A DNA stretch of 64,000 nt from an uncultured Verrucomicrobia subdivision 3 bacterium (GCA_903884535.1 CAISEZ010000067.1:64358-128357), one strand, 5' to 3'. Positions 48,578-58,629 are shown, counted from the stretch's first letter. Made by a program: numbers and translations. The notes: generated from the letters alone by a model not told the origin.

Positions 48578-51500
48578 TTACGAGCAACCCAGGCTTTCGC
48601 CGCAGTTCAGGCATTTGTAGCACGCGCCGTTGCGGACAACGACGTTGCCGCAGTTCGGACACGTCGGTGCGTCCTGCTGGTTGGTGATCATCGAGGTCAA
48701 CGTCTTGGCCCGGCGATTGGCGGCGGCTTTGAGGTCCACCACTTCCGTGTCCTCGGCCAGAGACAGTTCCGGCACCGGCCGGTTCACCTGTTTTTTCATT
48801 TCCTCGAGCAGGCCGGGCATGACCAGTTCGGGCTGCGTGCGCGGCACGTTGAGGCTTTCGCGGTAGCCGGGGACGAATTGCAGCGCCAGCCAGCGGAACA
48901 CATAATCAATGATGGACGACGCGTTGCGGATCTCCGGGTTTTTGGTGAAGCCGCTCGGCTCGAACCGCTGATGCGCGAATTTTTTCACGAGCGCCTCCAG
49001 CGGCACGCCATATTGAAATGCGATGCTCGTGAGCGTGCCGATGCTGTCCATCAAACCGCCAATGGTGGAACCTTCCTTCGCCATGGTGATGAACAATTCG
49101 CCGGGCGCGCCGTCATCAAACAATCCGACGGTGAGATAACCTTCGTGGTCGGCGATGTTGAACTTGTGCGTGAGCGCCTGACGCGTGTCGGACAACCGGC
49201 GGCGAAGCGGCTTGCCGGCTTCGGCGCGGAGCCGGAGCACTTCGGCTTCGAGTTCGATCAAGCGGGTTTCCAGCGCAATCGAGTCGACGGCGGTCGGCGC
49301 GGCGGTTTTGTTCGCGCCTTCGTTCGTCTTCTTGGTGTTGAGCGGCTGCGAGCGTTTGGAACCGTCGCGATAAATCGCCACGCATTTCAAGCCCATCTTC
49401 CAAGCCTGGACGTAGGTGTCGCGGACTTCGGCGACGGTGCATTCCTTGGGCATGTTGACCGTCTTGGAGATCGCGCCGCTGATGAATGGCTGCGCCGCGC
49501 CCATCATTTTCAGATGCGCGAGATAGCCGATGCTGCGCTGGCCCTGATGCGGCTTGAACGCGCAATCAAACACGGGCAGATGTTCCGCCTTCAGGCCGCT
49601 GGCAATCGTCACGCCATTTTCCTGAATGTCTTCAATCGTGTCGTTCTTTTCGATATGCGCGATGATCTTGGTGACGGTCGCGGCATCGTAGCCGAGCCGG
49701 CGCAACGCGTCCGGCACGCCGCGATTCACGATTTTCAACATGCCGCCGCCCGCGAGCAATTTGTATTTCACCAGCGCGATATCGGGTTCCACGCCGGTCG
49801 TGTCGCAATCCATCAAGAACGCGATCGTGCCAGTCGGCGCGAGCACCGTGACCTGCGCATTGCGGTAACCGTGCTGCTTGCCTTTGGCGAGCGCGCTGTC
49901 CCATGTCTTGCGCGCTTCGTCTTTGAGATAATTAAACTCCGCGCTCGGCTGAATTCCTTCGACCGCTTCGCGGTGCAGCTTGATGACGCCGAGCATGGAT
50001 TCGACATTGTCCTTGGCGACGGGGTTCGGCACGCCGGCGCAACGCGCATCGCGATAACCGGCAAACGCGCCCGTCGTAGCGGCGATGTCCGCGCTCTGTT
50101 CGTAAGCGTGACCAGTCATGATGGCGGTGATGGCACCGGCCAGCGCGCGACCTTCGTCGGAATCGTAAGGCAAGCCGTAGCTCATGCAGAGCGAACCGAG
50201 GTTCGCGAAGCCCAGGCCGAGTGTGCGGAAAATGTGGGAATTTTCCGCGATGTCCTTGGTCGGATAGCTCGCGTTGTCCACGAGGATTTCCTGCGCGGTG
50301 ATGAAAATGCGGCAGGCGGCTTTGAAGCGTTCAACATCGAAGATGCCGTCTTCGCGCTTGAATTTCATCAGGTTCAACGACGCGAGATTGCACGCGGTGT
50401 TGTTGACGAACACATATTCGCTGCACGGATTCGTGGAGTGGATCGGCTCGGTGCCCTTGCAGGTGTGCCATTTCTGGATCGCGCCGTCGTATTGGATGCC
50501 GGGATCGCCGCAGATGTGCGTGCCTTCGGCGATTTTGTCGAGCAACACGCTGGCGCTCTTTTTCTGGAGCGGCTTGTTGTCTTTGACCGTGCGCGTCCAC
50601 CAATCTTTGCCGGCCAACGCGGCTTCAAAAAACTCGTCGCTGGCGCGGACGGACAAATTTTCGTTCTGATACATCACGCTGCCGTAGGCGTCGCCGTTGT
50701 AGGAACCGTCGTAGCCCTGCTCAATCAAAGCCCACGCCTTCTTTTCTTCCTTCTGCTTGGCGTCAATAAATTCTTCGATGTCGCCGTGCCAGTCGCGCAA
50801 CGTGTTCATCTTCGCCGCGCGGCGGGTCTTGCCGCCGGACTTCACCACGTTCGCCACCTGGTCGTAAACTTTCAGAAAGCTCATCGGACCGCTCGGCCGG
50901 CCGCCGCCGCTCAGTTTTTCGCGGCTGGAACGGATCGGCGTCAAATCGGTGCCGGTGCCGGAACCATATTTGAACAGCATCGCTTCGCTGTAGGCAAGGT
51001 GCATGATGTCTTCCATGTTGTCCTGCACGGACTGGATGAAGCACGCGCTGCCCTGCGGATATTCATATTGCGTCTTAGCACGTTCGGCTTCCTTGGTCTC
51101 GCGGTTGAAGAACCAGTTGCCCTTGCTGGAATTTTTACCGATGCCGTATTCGTGATACAGGCCGACGTTGAACCACACCGGCGAGTTGAACGCGCCGTAT
51201 TGGTTCACGCACAGCCAGGTCAACTCGTCAAAAAAGATTTCGCCGTCCGCCTTGCTGAAATAGCCGTCCGCGATGCCCCAATCGGCGATGGTGCGCGTGA
51301 TGCGGTGGATGAGCTGCTTCACCGACGTTTCGCGCTCGGAGGTGTGCTGTTCGCCGTAAAAATATTTCGAGACCACGACTTTGGTGGCGAGCAGCGACCA
51401 TGCCTTCGGCACCTCGACGTTTTCCTGCTTGAAAATCACCTTGCCGCTGTCGTCAGTGATCTCGGCGGTGCGTTTTTCCCATTCGAGCTGGTCGAACGGC

Positions 51501-51655
51501 TTGACCTTGGCGTCGCTGAACACGCGCTCGAGTCGAAGCGACTTTTTGCCGGTGGATTTGGTGGTTTTCACGGAACGGTTGGGGGAAAGTTTTTTGGACT
51601 GGCGGCTGGTGGTTTTGGAGGCCGGAGCCGAGACATCCTCGCGTGCATCAATCAT
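48578..51655 (-). CDS. nrdJ: Vitamin B12-dependent (class II) ribonucleotide reductase
   Basis: Class II RNR architecture: NPCSEYVFVNNTACNLASLNLMKF, LAPTGTIAFLMDCDTTGVEPDIALVKYKLLAGGG, C-terminal CPNCGNVVVRNGACYKCLNCGESLGCS. Confidence 0.95.
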   Translation of the reverse strand: MIDAREDVSAPASKTTSRQSKKLSPNRSVKTTKSTGKKSLRLERVFSDAKVKPFDQLEWEKRTAEITDDSGKVIFKQENVEVPKAWSLLATKVVVSKYFYGEQHTSERETSVKQLIHRITRTIADWGIADGYFSKADGEIFFDELTWLCVNQYGAFNSPVWFNVGLYHEYGIGKNSSKGNWFFNRETKEAERAKTQYEYPQGSACFIQSVQDNMEDIMHLAYSEAMLFKYGSGTGTDLTPIRSSREKLSGGGRPSGPMSFLKVYDQVANVVKSGGKTRRAAKMNTLRDWHGDIEEFIDAKQKEEKKAWALIEQGYDGSYNGDAYGSVMYQNENLSVRASDEFFEAALAGKDWWTRTVKDNKPLQKKSASVLLDKIAEGTHICGDPGIQYDGAIQKWHTCKGTEPIHSTNPCSEYVFVNNTACNLASLNLMKFKREDGIFDVERFKAACRIFITAQEILVDNASYPTKDIAENSHIFRTLGLGFANLGSLCMSYGLPYDSDEGRALAGAITAIMTGHAYEQSADIAATTGAFAGYRDARCAGVPNPVAKDNVESMLGVIKLHREAVEGIQPSAEFNYLKDEARKTWDSALAKGKQHGYRNAQVTVLAPTGTIAFLMDCDTTGVEPDIALVKYKLLAGGGMLKIVNRGVPDALRRLGYDAATVTKIIAHIEKNDTIEDIQENGVTIASGLKAEHLPVFDCAFKPHQGQRSIGYLAHLKMMGAAQPFISGAISKTVNMPKECTVAEVRDTYVQAWKMGLKCVAIYRDGSKRSQPLNTKKTNEGANKTAAPTAVDSIALETRLIELEAEVLRLRAEAGKPLRRRLSDTRQALTHKFNIADHEGYLTVGLFDDGAPGELFITMAKEGSTIGGLMDSIGTLTSIAFQYGVPLEALVKKFAHQRFEPSGFTKNPEIRNASSIIDYVFRWLALQFVPGYRESLNVPRTQPELVMPGLLEEMKKQVNRPVPELSLAEDTEVVDLKAAANRRAKTLTSMITNQQDAPTCPNCGNVVVRNGACYKCLNCGESLGCS

Positions 51656-51687
51656 GGTGGTATCCTGTTTAATTTTCTGACGTTAAT

Positions 51688-51723
51688 CCCGGCGGCTTTC
51701 AGAGCATCAAAAGCACGCCGGGG
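51688..51723 (-). promoter_or_regulatory. 5'-UTR hairpin upstream of nrdJ
   Basis: Minus strand CCCGGCgtGCTTTtgatgctctgAAAGCcGCCGGG, about 33 nt before the nrdJ ATG. Confidence 0.4.
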
Positions 51724-52127
51724 ATGGAAAAAACATCAATTTCCAAAGAAAACCCGTTTTTCTGTGAAAATTGCGTTACCCTACTAATTGGGGAACGGCA
51801 GCCATCATGCTACCACCCGTAGTATTTTTCAAGAAAATTTTGCAAAAAAGTTACAACCATGTTGTTCGCAAATAGAATCAAGGGGATTCCCGCAGTCCCA
51901 TTGAAAAAAAGGTGGATTATTCACCGGATGGAAACCGTTTTCCGGGAAAAACTGGAAACCATTTCAAATCATTTTTCGGTCAAATAAGGAGGGACTCAAT
52001 TGGCTGTTGGAAGAAAATTAAAAAAAACGGTTATTAACCGTATCAAAAGTTCCTTTTCCGACTTCGATCCGATGCAGATTTCATCTAAAAATCTGTTTGC
52101 GGTTGCCTCCACTGACTTCAAACAATC

Positions 52128-52538
52128 TCACTCAATTAAATACGGCTTCAATTTCGCCGCCAGTTCTTCCGGTAGCCGCTTGGGTTTCTCCACGCGACTG
52201 GTGCAGGCGTGAAACGTTTCGGCTTCAATAATCAATTTGCCGTCCTGGTTCAAAATGCGGTGGCCGAAGTTCAGCCGCACGCGCTCGACCCGCGTCATCC
52301 AGACTTCAATCGTCAGCAGATCGTCATACCGCGCCGGGAATTTGTAACGCACCTTCGCCTCGATGACGGGGAAAATATAATCGGCCACCTGCAATTCCAA
52401 AACCGGCTTGCCAAGCGCCCGCATGAATTCGCCGCGCGCCGCCTCGAGCAGATCCAGATAGCGCGAATGATAAATGTGGTCGCCGATGGTGCATTCGGCA
52501 TAGCTGACGCGATGGTGATGACGGAACGGTTCGGCCAT
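52128..52538 (-). CDS. Hotdog-fold acyl-CoA thioesterase (YbgC/4HBT type)
   Basis: HHRVSYAECTIGDHIYHSRYLDLLEAARGEFMR...YIFPVIEAKVRYKFPARYDDLLTIEVWM. Confidence 0.88.
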   Translation of the reverse strand: MAEPFRHHHRVSYAECTIGDHIYHSRYLDLLEAARGEFMRALGKPVLELQVADYIFPVIEAKVRYKFPARYDDLLTIEVWMTRVERVRLNFGHRILNQDGKLIIEAETFHACTSRVEKPKRLPEELAAKLKPYLIE

Positions 52539-52693
52539 GACGCAGCGTAGGCGGCGGCGCGAAAAGTTCAACGCCGAAAATTTTGCGGCCGAAAGCGAGG
52601 CGGCCGCATCAAGGTCAAATTGATTAGTCCATCAAACCTGAAAGATAAAAAAATTCCATTTGCGCCTTTCGGGATTGCAGCTATGTTGCCAGC

Positions 52694-52846
52694 ATGAACT
52701 GGCAGCAATTCCTACCGTTGGCAGTGATTTTAACGGTGGCATTCATTTTCATCTGGCGGGGTTCCGGGAGCAAAAAGCCCGGTTGCGGTTGCGGCACCGA
52801 GTGTGCGCATTCCAAGACTCCGAAAAAAACTGATTCTCCGCACTGA
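52694..52846 (+). CDS. 50-aa single-TM Cys-rich protein (FeoB-associated Cys-rich-like)
   Basis: MNWQQFLPLAVILTVAFIFIWRGSGSKKPGCGCGTECAHSKTPKKTDSPH*; N-terminal TM then CGCGTEC. Shorter than the track's apparent cutoff. Confidence 0.65.
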   Translation: MNWQQFLPLAVILTVAFIFIWRGSGSKKPGCGCGTECAHSKTPKKTDSPH

Positions 52847-52867
52847 AACCAAGTAAATTACCGCATC

Positions 52868-53290
52868 ATGGCCGTCACCAAAGTCAGCTCCACCAACCAT
52901 TTCACCGCGCATAAAAACGGACTGGGTGCCGCCGGTGAACCCGCCACCGGCCGCTGGACGCCGAACACCGATGTCTATTCCACCGAGACCGGACTGGTGA
53001 TCAAGATCGAACTCGCCGGCATGAAAAGCGACAGCCTCGAAATCATCGTCGAAGGTCAGCGTCTGCGAATTAGCGGGGTTCGGCCCGATTGTTGCCGCGC
53101 GCCGCACTGCAGTTTTCTCGTCATGGAAATCAGCTACGGCCCGTTTGAAACCATTTTGGATTTGCCGCCGGGCCATGATTTGAACCGCGCCAAGGCGGTT
53201 TATGTGAACGGTTTTCTCCGCATTGACGTGCCGCAGGCACAACCGGCGCAAGTAAAACCCACGAAAGTTCCCATCAGCGAAGGAGTCTAA
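52868..53290 (+). CDS. Hsp20/alpha-crystallin family small heat-shock protein
   Basis: PNTDVYSTETGLVIKIELAGMKSDSLEIIVEGQRLRISGVRP...MEISYGPFETILDLP. Confidence 0.9.
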   Translation: MAVTKVSSTNHFTAHKNGLGAAGEPATGRWTPNTDVYSTETGLVIKIELAGMKSDSLEIIVEGQRLRISGVRPDCCRAPHCSFLVMEISYGPFETILDLPPGHDLNRAKAVYVNGFLRIDVPQAQPAQVKPTKVPISEGV

Positions 53291-53296
53291 CCGCGC

Positions 53297-55735
53297 ATGA
53301 AAATTCCCGGCGCGGAAGAACCCAAAGCTGACAGCCCGACGAATTCTCCGGAAACGGAGTTCGTCAGCATTCTCGGCACGAACGACAAAAACGACGGCCC
53401 GTCGCGCATTTCCTCGCGTTCGCTGCCGGATACGCTGCCCATTCTCGGCCTGTCGGACATCGTGATTTTCCCGGGAGCGGTCGTGCCGCTGCTGGTTGAA
53501 ACCGGCCCCAGCCTCAAGCTGATTGACGATCTCGTGGCCGGCGACCGCCTGCTCGGCGCCGTGCTGCAACGCCGGCCGGAAGTCGCCGAACCCACACCCG
53601 CCGACTTGCACGAAGTCGGCTGCGTTTCGCGGCTGACGAAAATGGTGAAATTTCCCGACGGCACCGTGCGTGTGCTGGTCGAAGGTTTGTGGCGCATCCG
53701 CATCAAGGATTTTCGCCCGGCCAATCCGTATCTGCGCGCCGCGTTTGAACTCTTGCGCGATGAGGCGGAAGACACCGTCGAGCTGCAGGCGATGCTCCGC
53801 AACGCGCACAAGCAGTTTGAAGAGATCTCCAAAATTTCCAGTTCGTTGAGCGACCAAGTGAAGATTACCGCGATGAACACTGAGCATCCCGGCCACTTCG
53901 CGGATTTGATCGCGGCCAATTTGAATTTGAGCCTCGACGACCGCCAGCGGCTGCTCGAAATGGTTTCCGTCCGCGAGCGGCTCCAGAAATTATTGCCGCT
54001 GCTCAACCGCGAACAGGAAGTGCTGACGCTGAGTTCCAAAATCCAGACCGACGTCGCCTCGAACATCGCCAAGACGCAGCGCGATTTTTTCCTGCGTGAA
54101 CAGATGCGCGTCATCCAGCGCGAACTCGGCGACACGGATCCGAACGCGAATGAAATCCGTTCGCTGCGCGAAAAAATTGAGAAAGCCAAGCTGCCCGACG
54201 ATGCGCGCAAGGCGGCGACTCAGGAACTAGACCGGATGCAGCAGACGTCGCCTGCCGCCGCCGAATACGGGGTGTCGCGGAATTATCTCGACTGGATTTT
54301 GGCGTTGCCATGGGAAACCACCACCGAGGACAAATTGGATTTGAAGGCCGCGGAAAAAATCCTGAACGACCAGCATTTCGGTCTCGCAAAAGTCAAAGAC
54401 CGGCTGCTTGAATTTCTCGCCGTCATCAAGCGTCGCAAACAAATCAAAGGCCCGATCCTTTGTCTCGTCGGTCCGCCTGGCGTCGGCAAAACGTCGCTGG
54501 GAAAAAGCGTGGCCGACGCGCTGGGCCGCAAATTCGCCCGGATTTCCTTGGGCGGCATGCGTGATGAAGCCGAGATTCGCGGCCACCGCCGCACTTATGT
54601 CGGCGCCCTGCCCGGCCGCATCATCCAAACATTGCGCCGCGTCGAAAGCCGCAACCCGGTCATTCTGCTCGACGAACTCGACAAGGTCGGCGCGGATGTG
54701 CGCGGCGATCCGGCGGCGGCGCTGCTTGAAGTGCTCGATCCCGCGCAGAACAGCACGTTCACCGATCATTATCTGGATTTGCCGTTTGATTTGTCGCGCG
54801 TGCTTTTTATTGCAACGGCGAATTGGATGGAACCCATTCACCCCGCGCTGCGCGACCGGCTCGAAGTCATCGAACTGCCCAGCTACACCGAGTCCGAAAA
54901 ATTGCAGATCGCCAAACGCCATTTGATTCCGCGCCAGCTGGAGGAACACGGATTGACGCGCAGCGATTTGAAATTTTCGGACGCCGCCTTGCGCGTGCTC
55001 ATCCGCGAATACACCCGCGAAGCCGGCGTGCGCCAGCTCGAACGCGAGATTGCCGCGCTCGCCCGCAAAGCCACGCGCAAAATCATCGCCAAAAACGGCT
55101 CGGCCACGACCATCAAGCTCGAAGTCGAAAACCTGAAGGAATATCTCGGCCACGCACCTTTTGTTTTTGAGAGTGCCGAAAAAATTTCCGAATACGGCAT
55201 CGCCACCGGCCTCGCGTGGACGCCGGTGGGCGGCGATGTGTTATTCATCGAAGCCACGCGGATGCGCGGTCGCGGCGGTCTTTTGTTGACCGGTTCGCTC
55301 GGCGAAGTGATGAAGGAAAGCGCGCAGACAGCGGTGAGTTATCTGCGCAGCCAGGCCAAAAAACTCGGGCTGGAACTGGACGATTACGGCAAACACGATC
55401 TGCACATCCACGTTCCCGCCGGCGCGACGCCGAAGGACGGGCCGAGCGCGGGCGTGACGCTCGTGGCGGCGCTGGCGTCGCTGCTAGCTAAGCGGCGCGT
55501 GCGGTCGGACACGGCGATGACCGGCGAAATCAGTTTGCGCGGCCGCGTGCTGCGCGTCGGCGGCATCAAGGAAAAAATGCTGGCGGCGGCGCGATTCGGT
55601 GTGAAGCAGGTGATTTTGCCGGAAGGCAACCGGTCCGACTGGCAGGACGTGCCGGCGGAAGTGCGCGCCAAGCTAAAAGTCCATTTTGTGCGGCAAATTT
55701 CCGAAGTGCTGGAACTCGCGCTGGAAGCGAAATGA
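53297..55735 (+). CDS. lon: ATP-dependent protease La
   Basis: LCLVGPPGVGKTSLGKSVADALGRKFARISLGGMRDEAEIRGHRRTYVGALPG; catalytic TPKDGPSAGVTL; GGIKEKMLAAARFGVKQVILPEGNR. Confidence 0.97.
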   Translation: MKIPGAEEPKADSPTNSPETEFVSILGTNDKNDGPSRISSRSLPDTLPILGLSDIVIFPGAVVPLLVETGPSLKLIDDLVAGDRLLGAVLQRRPEVAEPTPADLHEVGCVSRLTKMVKFPDGTVRVLVEGLWRIRIKDFRPANPYLRAAFELLRDEAEDTVELQAMLRNAHKQFEEISKISSSLSDQVKITAMNTEHPGHFADLIAANLNLSLDDRQRLLEMVSVRERLQKLLPLLNREQEVLTLSSKIQTDVASNIAKTQRDFFLREQMRVIQRELGDTDPNANEIRSLREKIEKAKLPDDARKAATQELDRMQQTSPAAAEYGVSRNYLDWILALPWETTTEDKLDLKAAEKILNDQHFGLAKVKDRLLEFLAVIKRRKQIKGPILCLVGPPGVGKTSLGKSVADALGRKFARISLGGMRDEAEIRGHRRTYVGALPGRIIQTLRRVESRNPVILLDELDKVGADVRGDPAAALLEVLDPAQNSTFTDHYLDLPFDLSRVLFIATANWMEPIHPALRDRLEVIELPSYTESEKLQIAKRHLIPRQLEEHGLTRSDLKFSDAALRVLIREYTREAGVRQLEREIAALARKATRKIIAKNGSATTIKLEVENLKEYLGHAPFVFESAEKISEYGIATGLAWTPVGGDVLFIEATRMRGRGGLLLTGSLGEVMKESAQTAVSYLRSQAKKLGLELDDYGKHDLHIHVPAGATPKDGPSAGVTLVAALASLLAKRRVRSDTAMTGEISLRGRVLRVGGIKEKMLAAARFGVKQVILPEGNRSDWQDVPAEVRAKLKVHFVRQISEVLELALEAK

Positions 55736-56529
55736 AAATTCTTGCCACGGTCATCGCGGTTTTATTTCTGATCGTTTTCCGTTCACCGGCGGAAACGACG
55801 AATATTTTGTCCGACGCCGAAATTCAAGGGCGTGAGCTTGTCCAACAAATTTTGGAACAAGTCCCGGTTACAAATTCCACGATTACTGGCGTTTTGAATA
55901 TTCGTGATTCGAAAGGTGATCGCACTAGTTATCCGCTGGAATGCCAAATTGTTGTTTCAGCAACAGACTGGCAAAATTCTTACGAAGTCGTTCGGACGAA
56001 TGAGTTGAAGACCGGCGAGAGTTACCCGTTGAAGGAAAAAATCATTATCAGCCATGTGCTGAACCAAACCAACTGCTATCAACATGAAATTCAAACCGGG
56101 GATTTTTTCCATCAACAAAAAATGGCAAGCCATATTCTAGGAACCAAAGAAACGCTTTCCGACCTTGAAATCATGAAACCATTTGTCGAGTCCGATTTCT
56201 TGGTGGCAGACCTCGGCCTGGAATTTTTCCACTGGCCGGCGCAGAGGCTTTTGAAGCACGAAGTCCGACGCAGCCGCGGTTGCGCGGTTTTGGAAAGCAC
56301 TAATCCGTATTCGTTCAACGGTTACGCGCGGGTGGTTTCGTGGATTGACAGCGAGTCGCTCGGCATCATCCACGCCGAGGCGTTTGACTCGCAAAATAAA
56401 TTGCTGAAGGAATTTGATCCGAAGTCGTTCAAGAAAGTGAACGGCCAGTGGGAACTTCAAGAAATGGAAATCCGCAACGTCCAAACCGGCTCGCGCACGC
56501 GGCTGGAGTTTGATTTGAAGTCCCAGTGA
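55732..56529 (+). CDS. Secreted outer-membrane lipoprotein-sorting (LolA-like) protein
   Basis: Signal peptide; MKPFVESDFLVADLGLEFFHWPAQRLLKHEVRRSRGCAVLES and DSESLGIIHAEAFDSQNKLLKEFDPKSFKKVNGQWELQEMEIRNVQTGSRTRLEFDL resemble the outer-membrane lipoprotein-sorting family. Confidence 0.7.
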   Translation: MKILATVIAVLFLIVFRSPAETTNILSDAEIQGRELVQQILEQVPVTNSTITGVLNIRDSKGDRTSYPLECQIVVSATDWQNSYEVVRTNELKTGESYPLKEKIIISHVLNQTNCYQHEIQTGDFFHQQKMASHILGTKETLSDLEIMKPFVESDFLVADLGLEFFHWPAQRLLKHEVRRSRGCAVLESTNPYSFNGYARVVSWIDSESLGIIHAEAFDSQNKLLKEFDPKSFKKVNGQWELQEMEIRNVQTGSRTRLEFDLKSQ

Positions 56530-56631
56530 AAGCTCCGGTGGTTCGCCGCGCGGCGGAAAATCTCATTGCGAATAACTCCTGCCGCCGCGCGCTTGACTTC
56601 GTTTTGCCGACGCTTCACGCTCCGCGCTTGG

Positions 56632-57531
56632 ATGAAAACGAAATTGAGCCTGATTTTTTCACTGGTTGTAACCGCCGCCATTTTTGCGATGCCGGCACCG
56701 GCGCAGACGAATTCACCCGGCACAAATTTTGACGCGGTGGCCAGCGGTTATCTTCAAATCCAAGAACAACTGCACGCGACCCAACTGGCTGTCGAGGAAA
56801 ACCGGCTGACGGCGGCTGACGAGGCCCGGAAAAATGCGGAATCGTTGGCCGCGCGGCTGCAGTCGCTCGAACAGACCGTCACTGCGCAGCGCAACAGCGA
56901 CGTGGACGCGGCGCGCAAAACGCAGCAGTTGACGCTGATGCTGGCGGGTGCGTTCGGGCTGGTCGGATTGGGCATCATGCTGCTGATGGTTTATTTTCAG
57001 TGGCGCGCGTTCACGCAGATCGCCGAAATTTCCGCGCAGCACCAAGCACATCTGGTCAATGCCAGTTCGGTTCACCAACTCGCCGCGCCGGGCCGCGCGG
57101 CAGTGGAAACTTCCAACGCGCGGCTGCTGGATGTGGTTGGCCAGTTGGAACAGCACATCCGCGAACTGGAAGGCGGCCAGCGGATGCTGCCGGAAATTGC
57201 CGCCGTAAAATCCGCCAGCCAACTGGACGAAGGAGTGAAATTTTTGGAGGCAAATCAGGCGCTCAAGGCACTGGAATGTTTTGATCTGTTTTTATCCAAG
57301 CAGCCAAATCACGCCGAGGCATTGGTCAAGCGGGCGGCGGCGCTGGAAAAACTGGGCCGGATGGAGGAAGCGGTTGCGTCCTGTGATCGCGCCATCGTTG
57401 CCAACGGCACGTTTGTCTCGGCTTATCTGCACAAGGGCGGCCTGCTGAACCAGCTCCGGCGCTATGACGAGGCCTTGAACTGTTTCGAGAAAGCACTGCT
57501 AGCGCAGGACAAAAAATCTTCGGCGAAGTAG
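56632..57531 (+). CDS. Secreted/anchored TPR protein with coiled coil
   Basis: Signal peptide MKTKLSLIFSLVVTAAIFAMPAPAQ; TM LMLAGAFGLVGLGIMLLMVYF; TPRs ALECFDLFLSKQPNHAEALVKRAAALEKLGRMEEAVASCDRAI. Confidence 0.75.
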   Translation: MKTKLSLIFSLVVTAAIFAMPAPAQTNSPGTNFDAVASGYLQIQEQLHATQLAVEENRLTAADEARKNAESLAARLQSLEQTVTAQRNSDVDAARKTQQLTLMLAGAFGLVGLGIMLLMVYFQWRAFTQIAEISAQHQAHLVNASSVHQLAAPGRAAVETSNARLLDVVGQLEQHIRELEGGQRMLPEIAAVKSASQLDEGVKFLEANQALKALECFDLFLSKQPNHAEALVKRAAALEKLGRMEEAVASCDRAIVANGTFVSAYLHKGGLLNQLRRYDEALNCFEKALLAQDKKSSAK

Positions 57532-57604
57532 CAGCGAACGTAAGTTCGCTCTGAAAATGCGGGGAACAAAATGAGCTGGCTGACGCCGGCTACCACGGGA
57601 AATT

Positions 57605-58120
57605 TCAATTGAAATTAACCCGGCTGCGTTCGGATTCCATCTGGCTGCGGATCATCTCAATTTTCAATTTCAGCAGCTCACGGTTTTCCTTCGTTTGCTC
57701 GCCGAGTTCGTTTTCCAATTCGTGGATGCGCTGTTCGTAGGCGCGAAGCCGTTCGAGCATCGGGGCCTGGACGGCTTCAAGGCGGCGGGCGAGTTCGGTA
57801 AGTTCGGCGGCGGCGGCCTGCTGGCCGGCGAGCAGTTCGCGGCGCTGCGTAGCGAGCTCCTGCACGATGGCGTCCTTGAGCGCAGCCACGAGCTGCGGCT
57901 CCAGATTGGATTGCGCGGCGTTGAGCAGCGAATTGACGCGCGGCGGCGGCAATGGTTGGGTTTTGGTGTTCAGATACCGGGCGATGATTTGATTGGCGTC
58001 AGCGGTGCCGTCGCGTTTGCACACCGGACAAGCCACGGCCACGGGCATTCCGCCGTGGTGCGGCTCCACTTCAAAGGAATATTTCTGGCCGCAGGCGCAA
58101 AATATTTTGACGGGAATCAT
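57605..58120 (-). CDS. Uncharacterised zinc-ribbon + coiled-coil protein
   Basis: MIPVKIFCACGQKYSFEVEPHHGGMPVAVACPVCKRDG then a Glu/Gln/Leu-rich helix. Confidence 0.65.
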   Translation of the reverse strand: MIPVKIFCACGQKYSFEVEPHHGGMPVAVACPVCKRDGTADANQIIARYLNTKTQPLPPPRVNSLLNAAQSNLEPQLVAALKDAIVQELATQRRELLAGQQAAAAELTELARRLEAVQAPMLERLRAYEQRIHELENELGEQTKENRELLKLKIEMIRSQMESERSRVNFN

Positions 58121-58129
58121 GCGCCGGCT

Positions 58130-58594
58130 TTACCAAAGAAACGACTTTTGTTCGCCGAGCAACGCGCTGCCATTCCAGAGCGTGACGCGCCACGCGACCA
58201 CAGACCCGAATTGCTGAAAGTCCGCGCCGCCCAGCGTCAGCGAAGTCCACTGCCGGAAATTTCCGGGCGTGACAACGGCCTCCAGATTTTTCAGCCGGGG
58301 CGCGCCAGTCGCGCCAACGCCGCGCAACTCGGCGCGCACGATCAATTTTTCGCCCTTGTTTGTTGCGGCGGACCAGAGCACGTCGTAGCGCACGGCGGAA
58401 ATTTCATTGGTGTGGTTGAGCAGATAAAACTGATACGCATCGCGGTCGAACAGACTGGGTGACTTGGCGGTGCGACCCTGTAAATCCAGCCAGAGGGACA
58501 GGACTTTGACGACCTTGCCGCCGGCGCCGGTATCAGCGGCGTGAACCGGACCCAGCAAGCCGAGCGTGAACAGCAAAATCAAAAACGCGCGCAT
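58130..58594 (-). CDS. Uncharacterised secreted protein next to the gsp cluster
   Basis: 154 aa with signal peptide MRAFLILLFTLGLLGPVHA; same strand and spacing as gspFHIJK. Confidence 0.6.
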   Translation of the reverse strand: MRAFLILLFTLGLLGPVHAADTGAGGKVVKVLSLWLDLQGRTAKSPSLFDRDAYQFYLLNHTNEISAVRYDVLWSAATNKGEKLIVRAELRGVGATGAPRLKNLEAVVTPGNFRQWTSLTLGGADFQQFGSVVAWRVTLWNGSALLGEQKSFLW

Positions 58595-58629
58595 GGCAAA
58601 ACGATAGCGGGCGGCGGCGTGAATTCAAT

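Noticed and set aside
48878-51787. 969-aa plus-strand ORF
   Set aside because: Fully antisense to nrdJ, low-complexity Arg/Ala/His-rich product; explained by G/C-rich third positions of nrdJ.
51656-52000. Cobalamin riboswitch upstream of nrdJ
   Set aside because: Could not identify the conserved B12-box by eye; needs a covariance-model search.
57533-57550. AGCGAAC-gtaa-GTTCGCT hairpin after the TPR gene as a terminator
   Set aside because: Only 7 bp and no T-tract; too weak to call.
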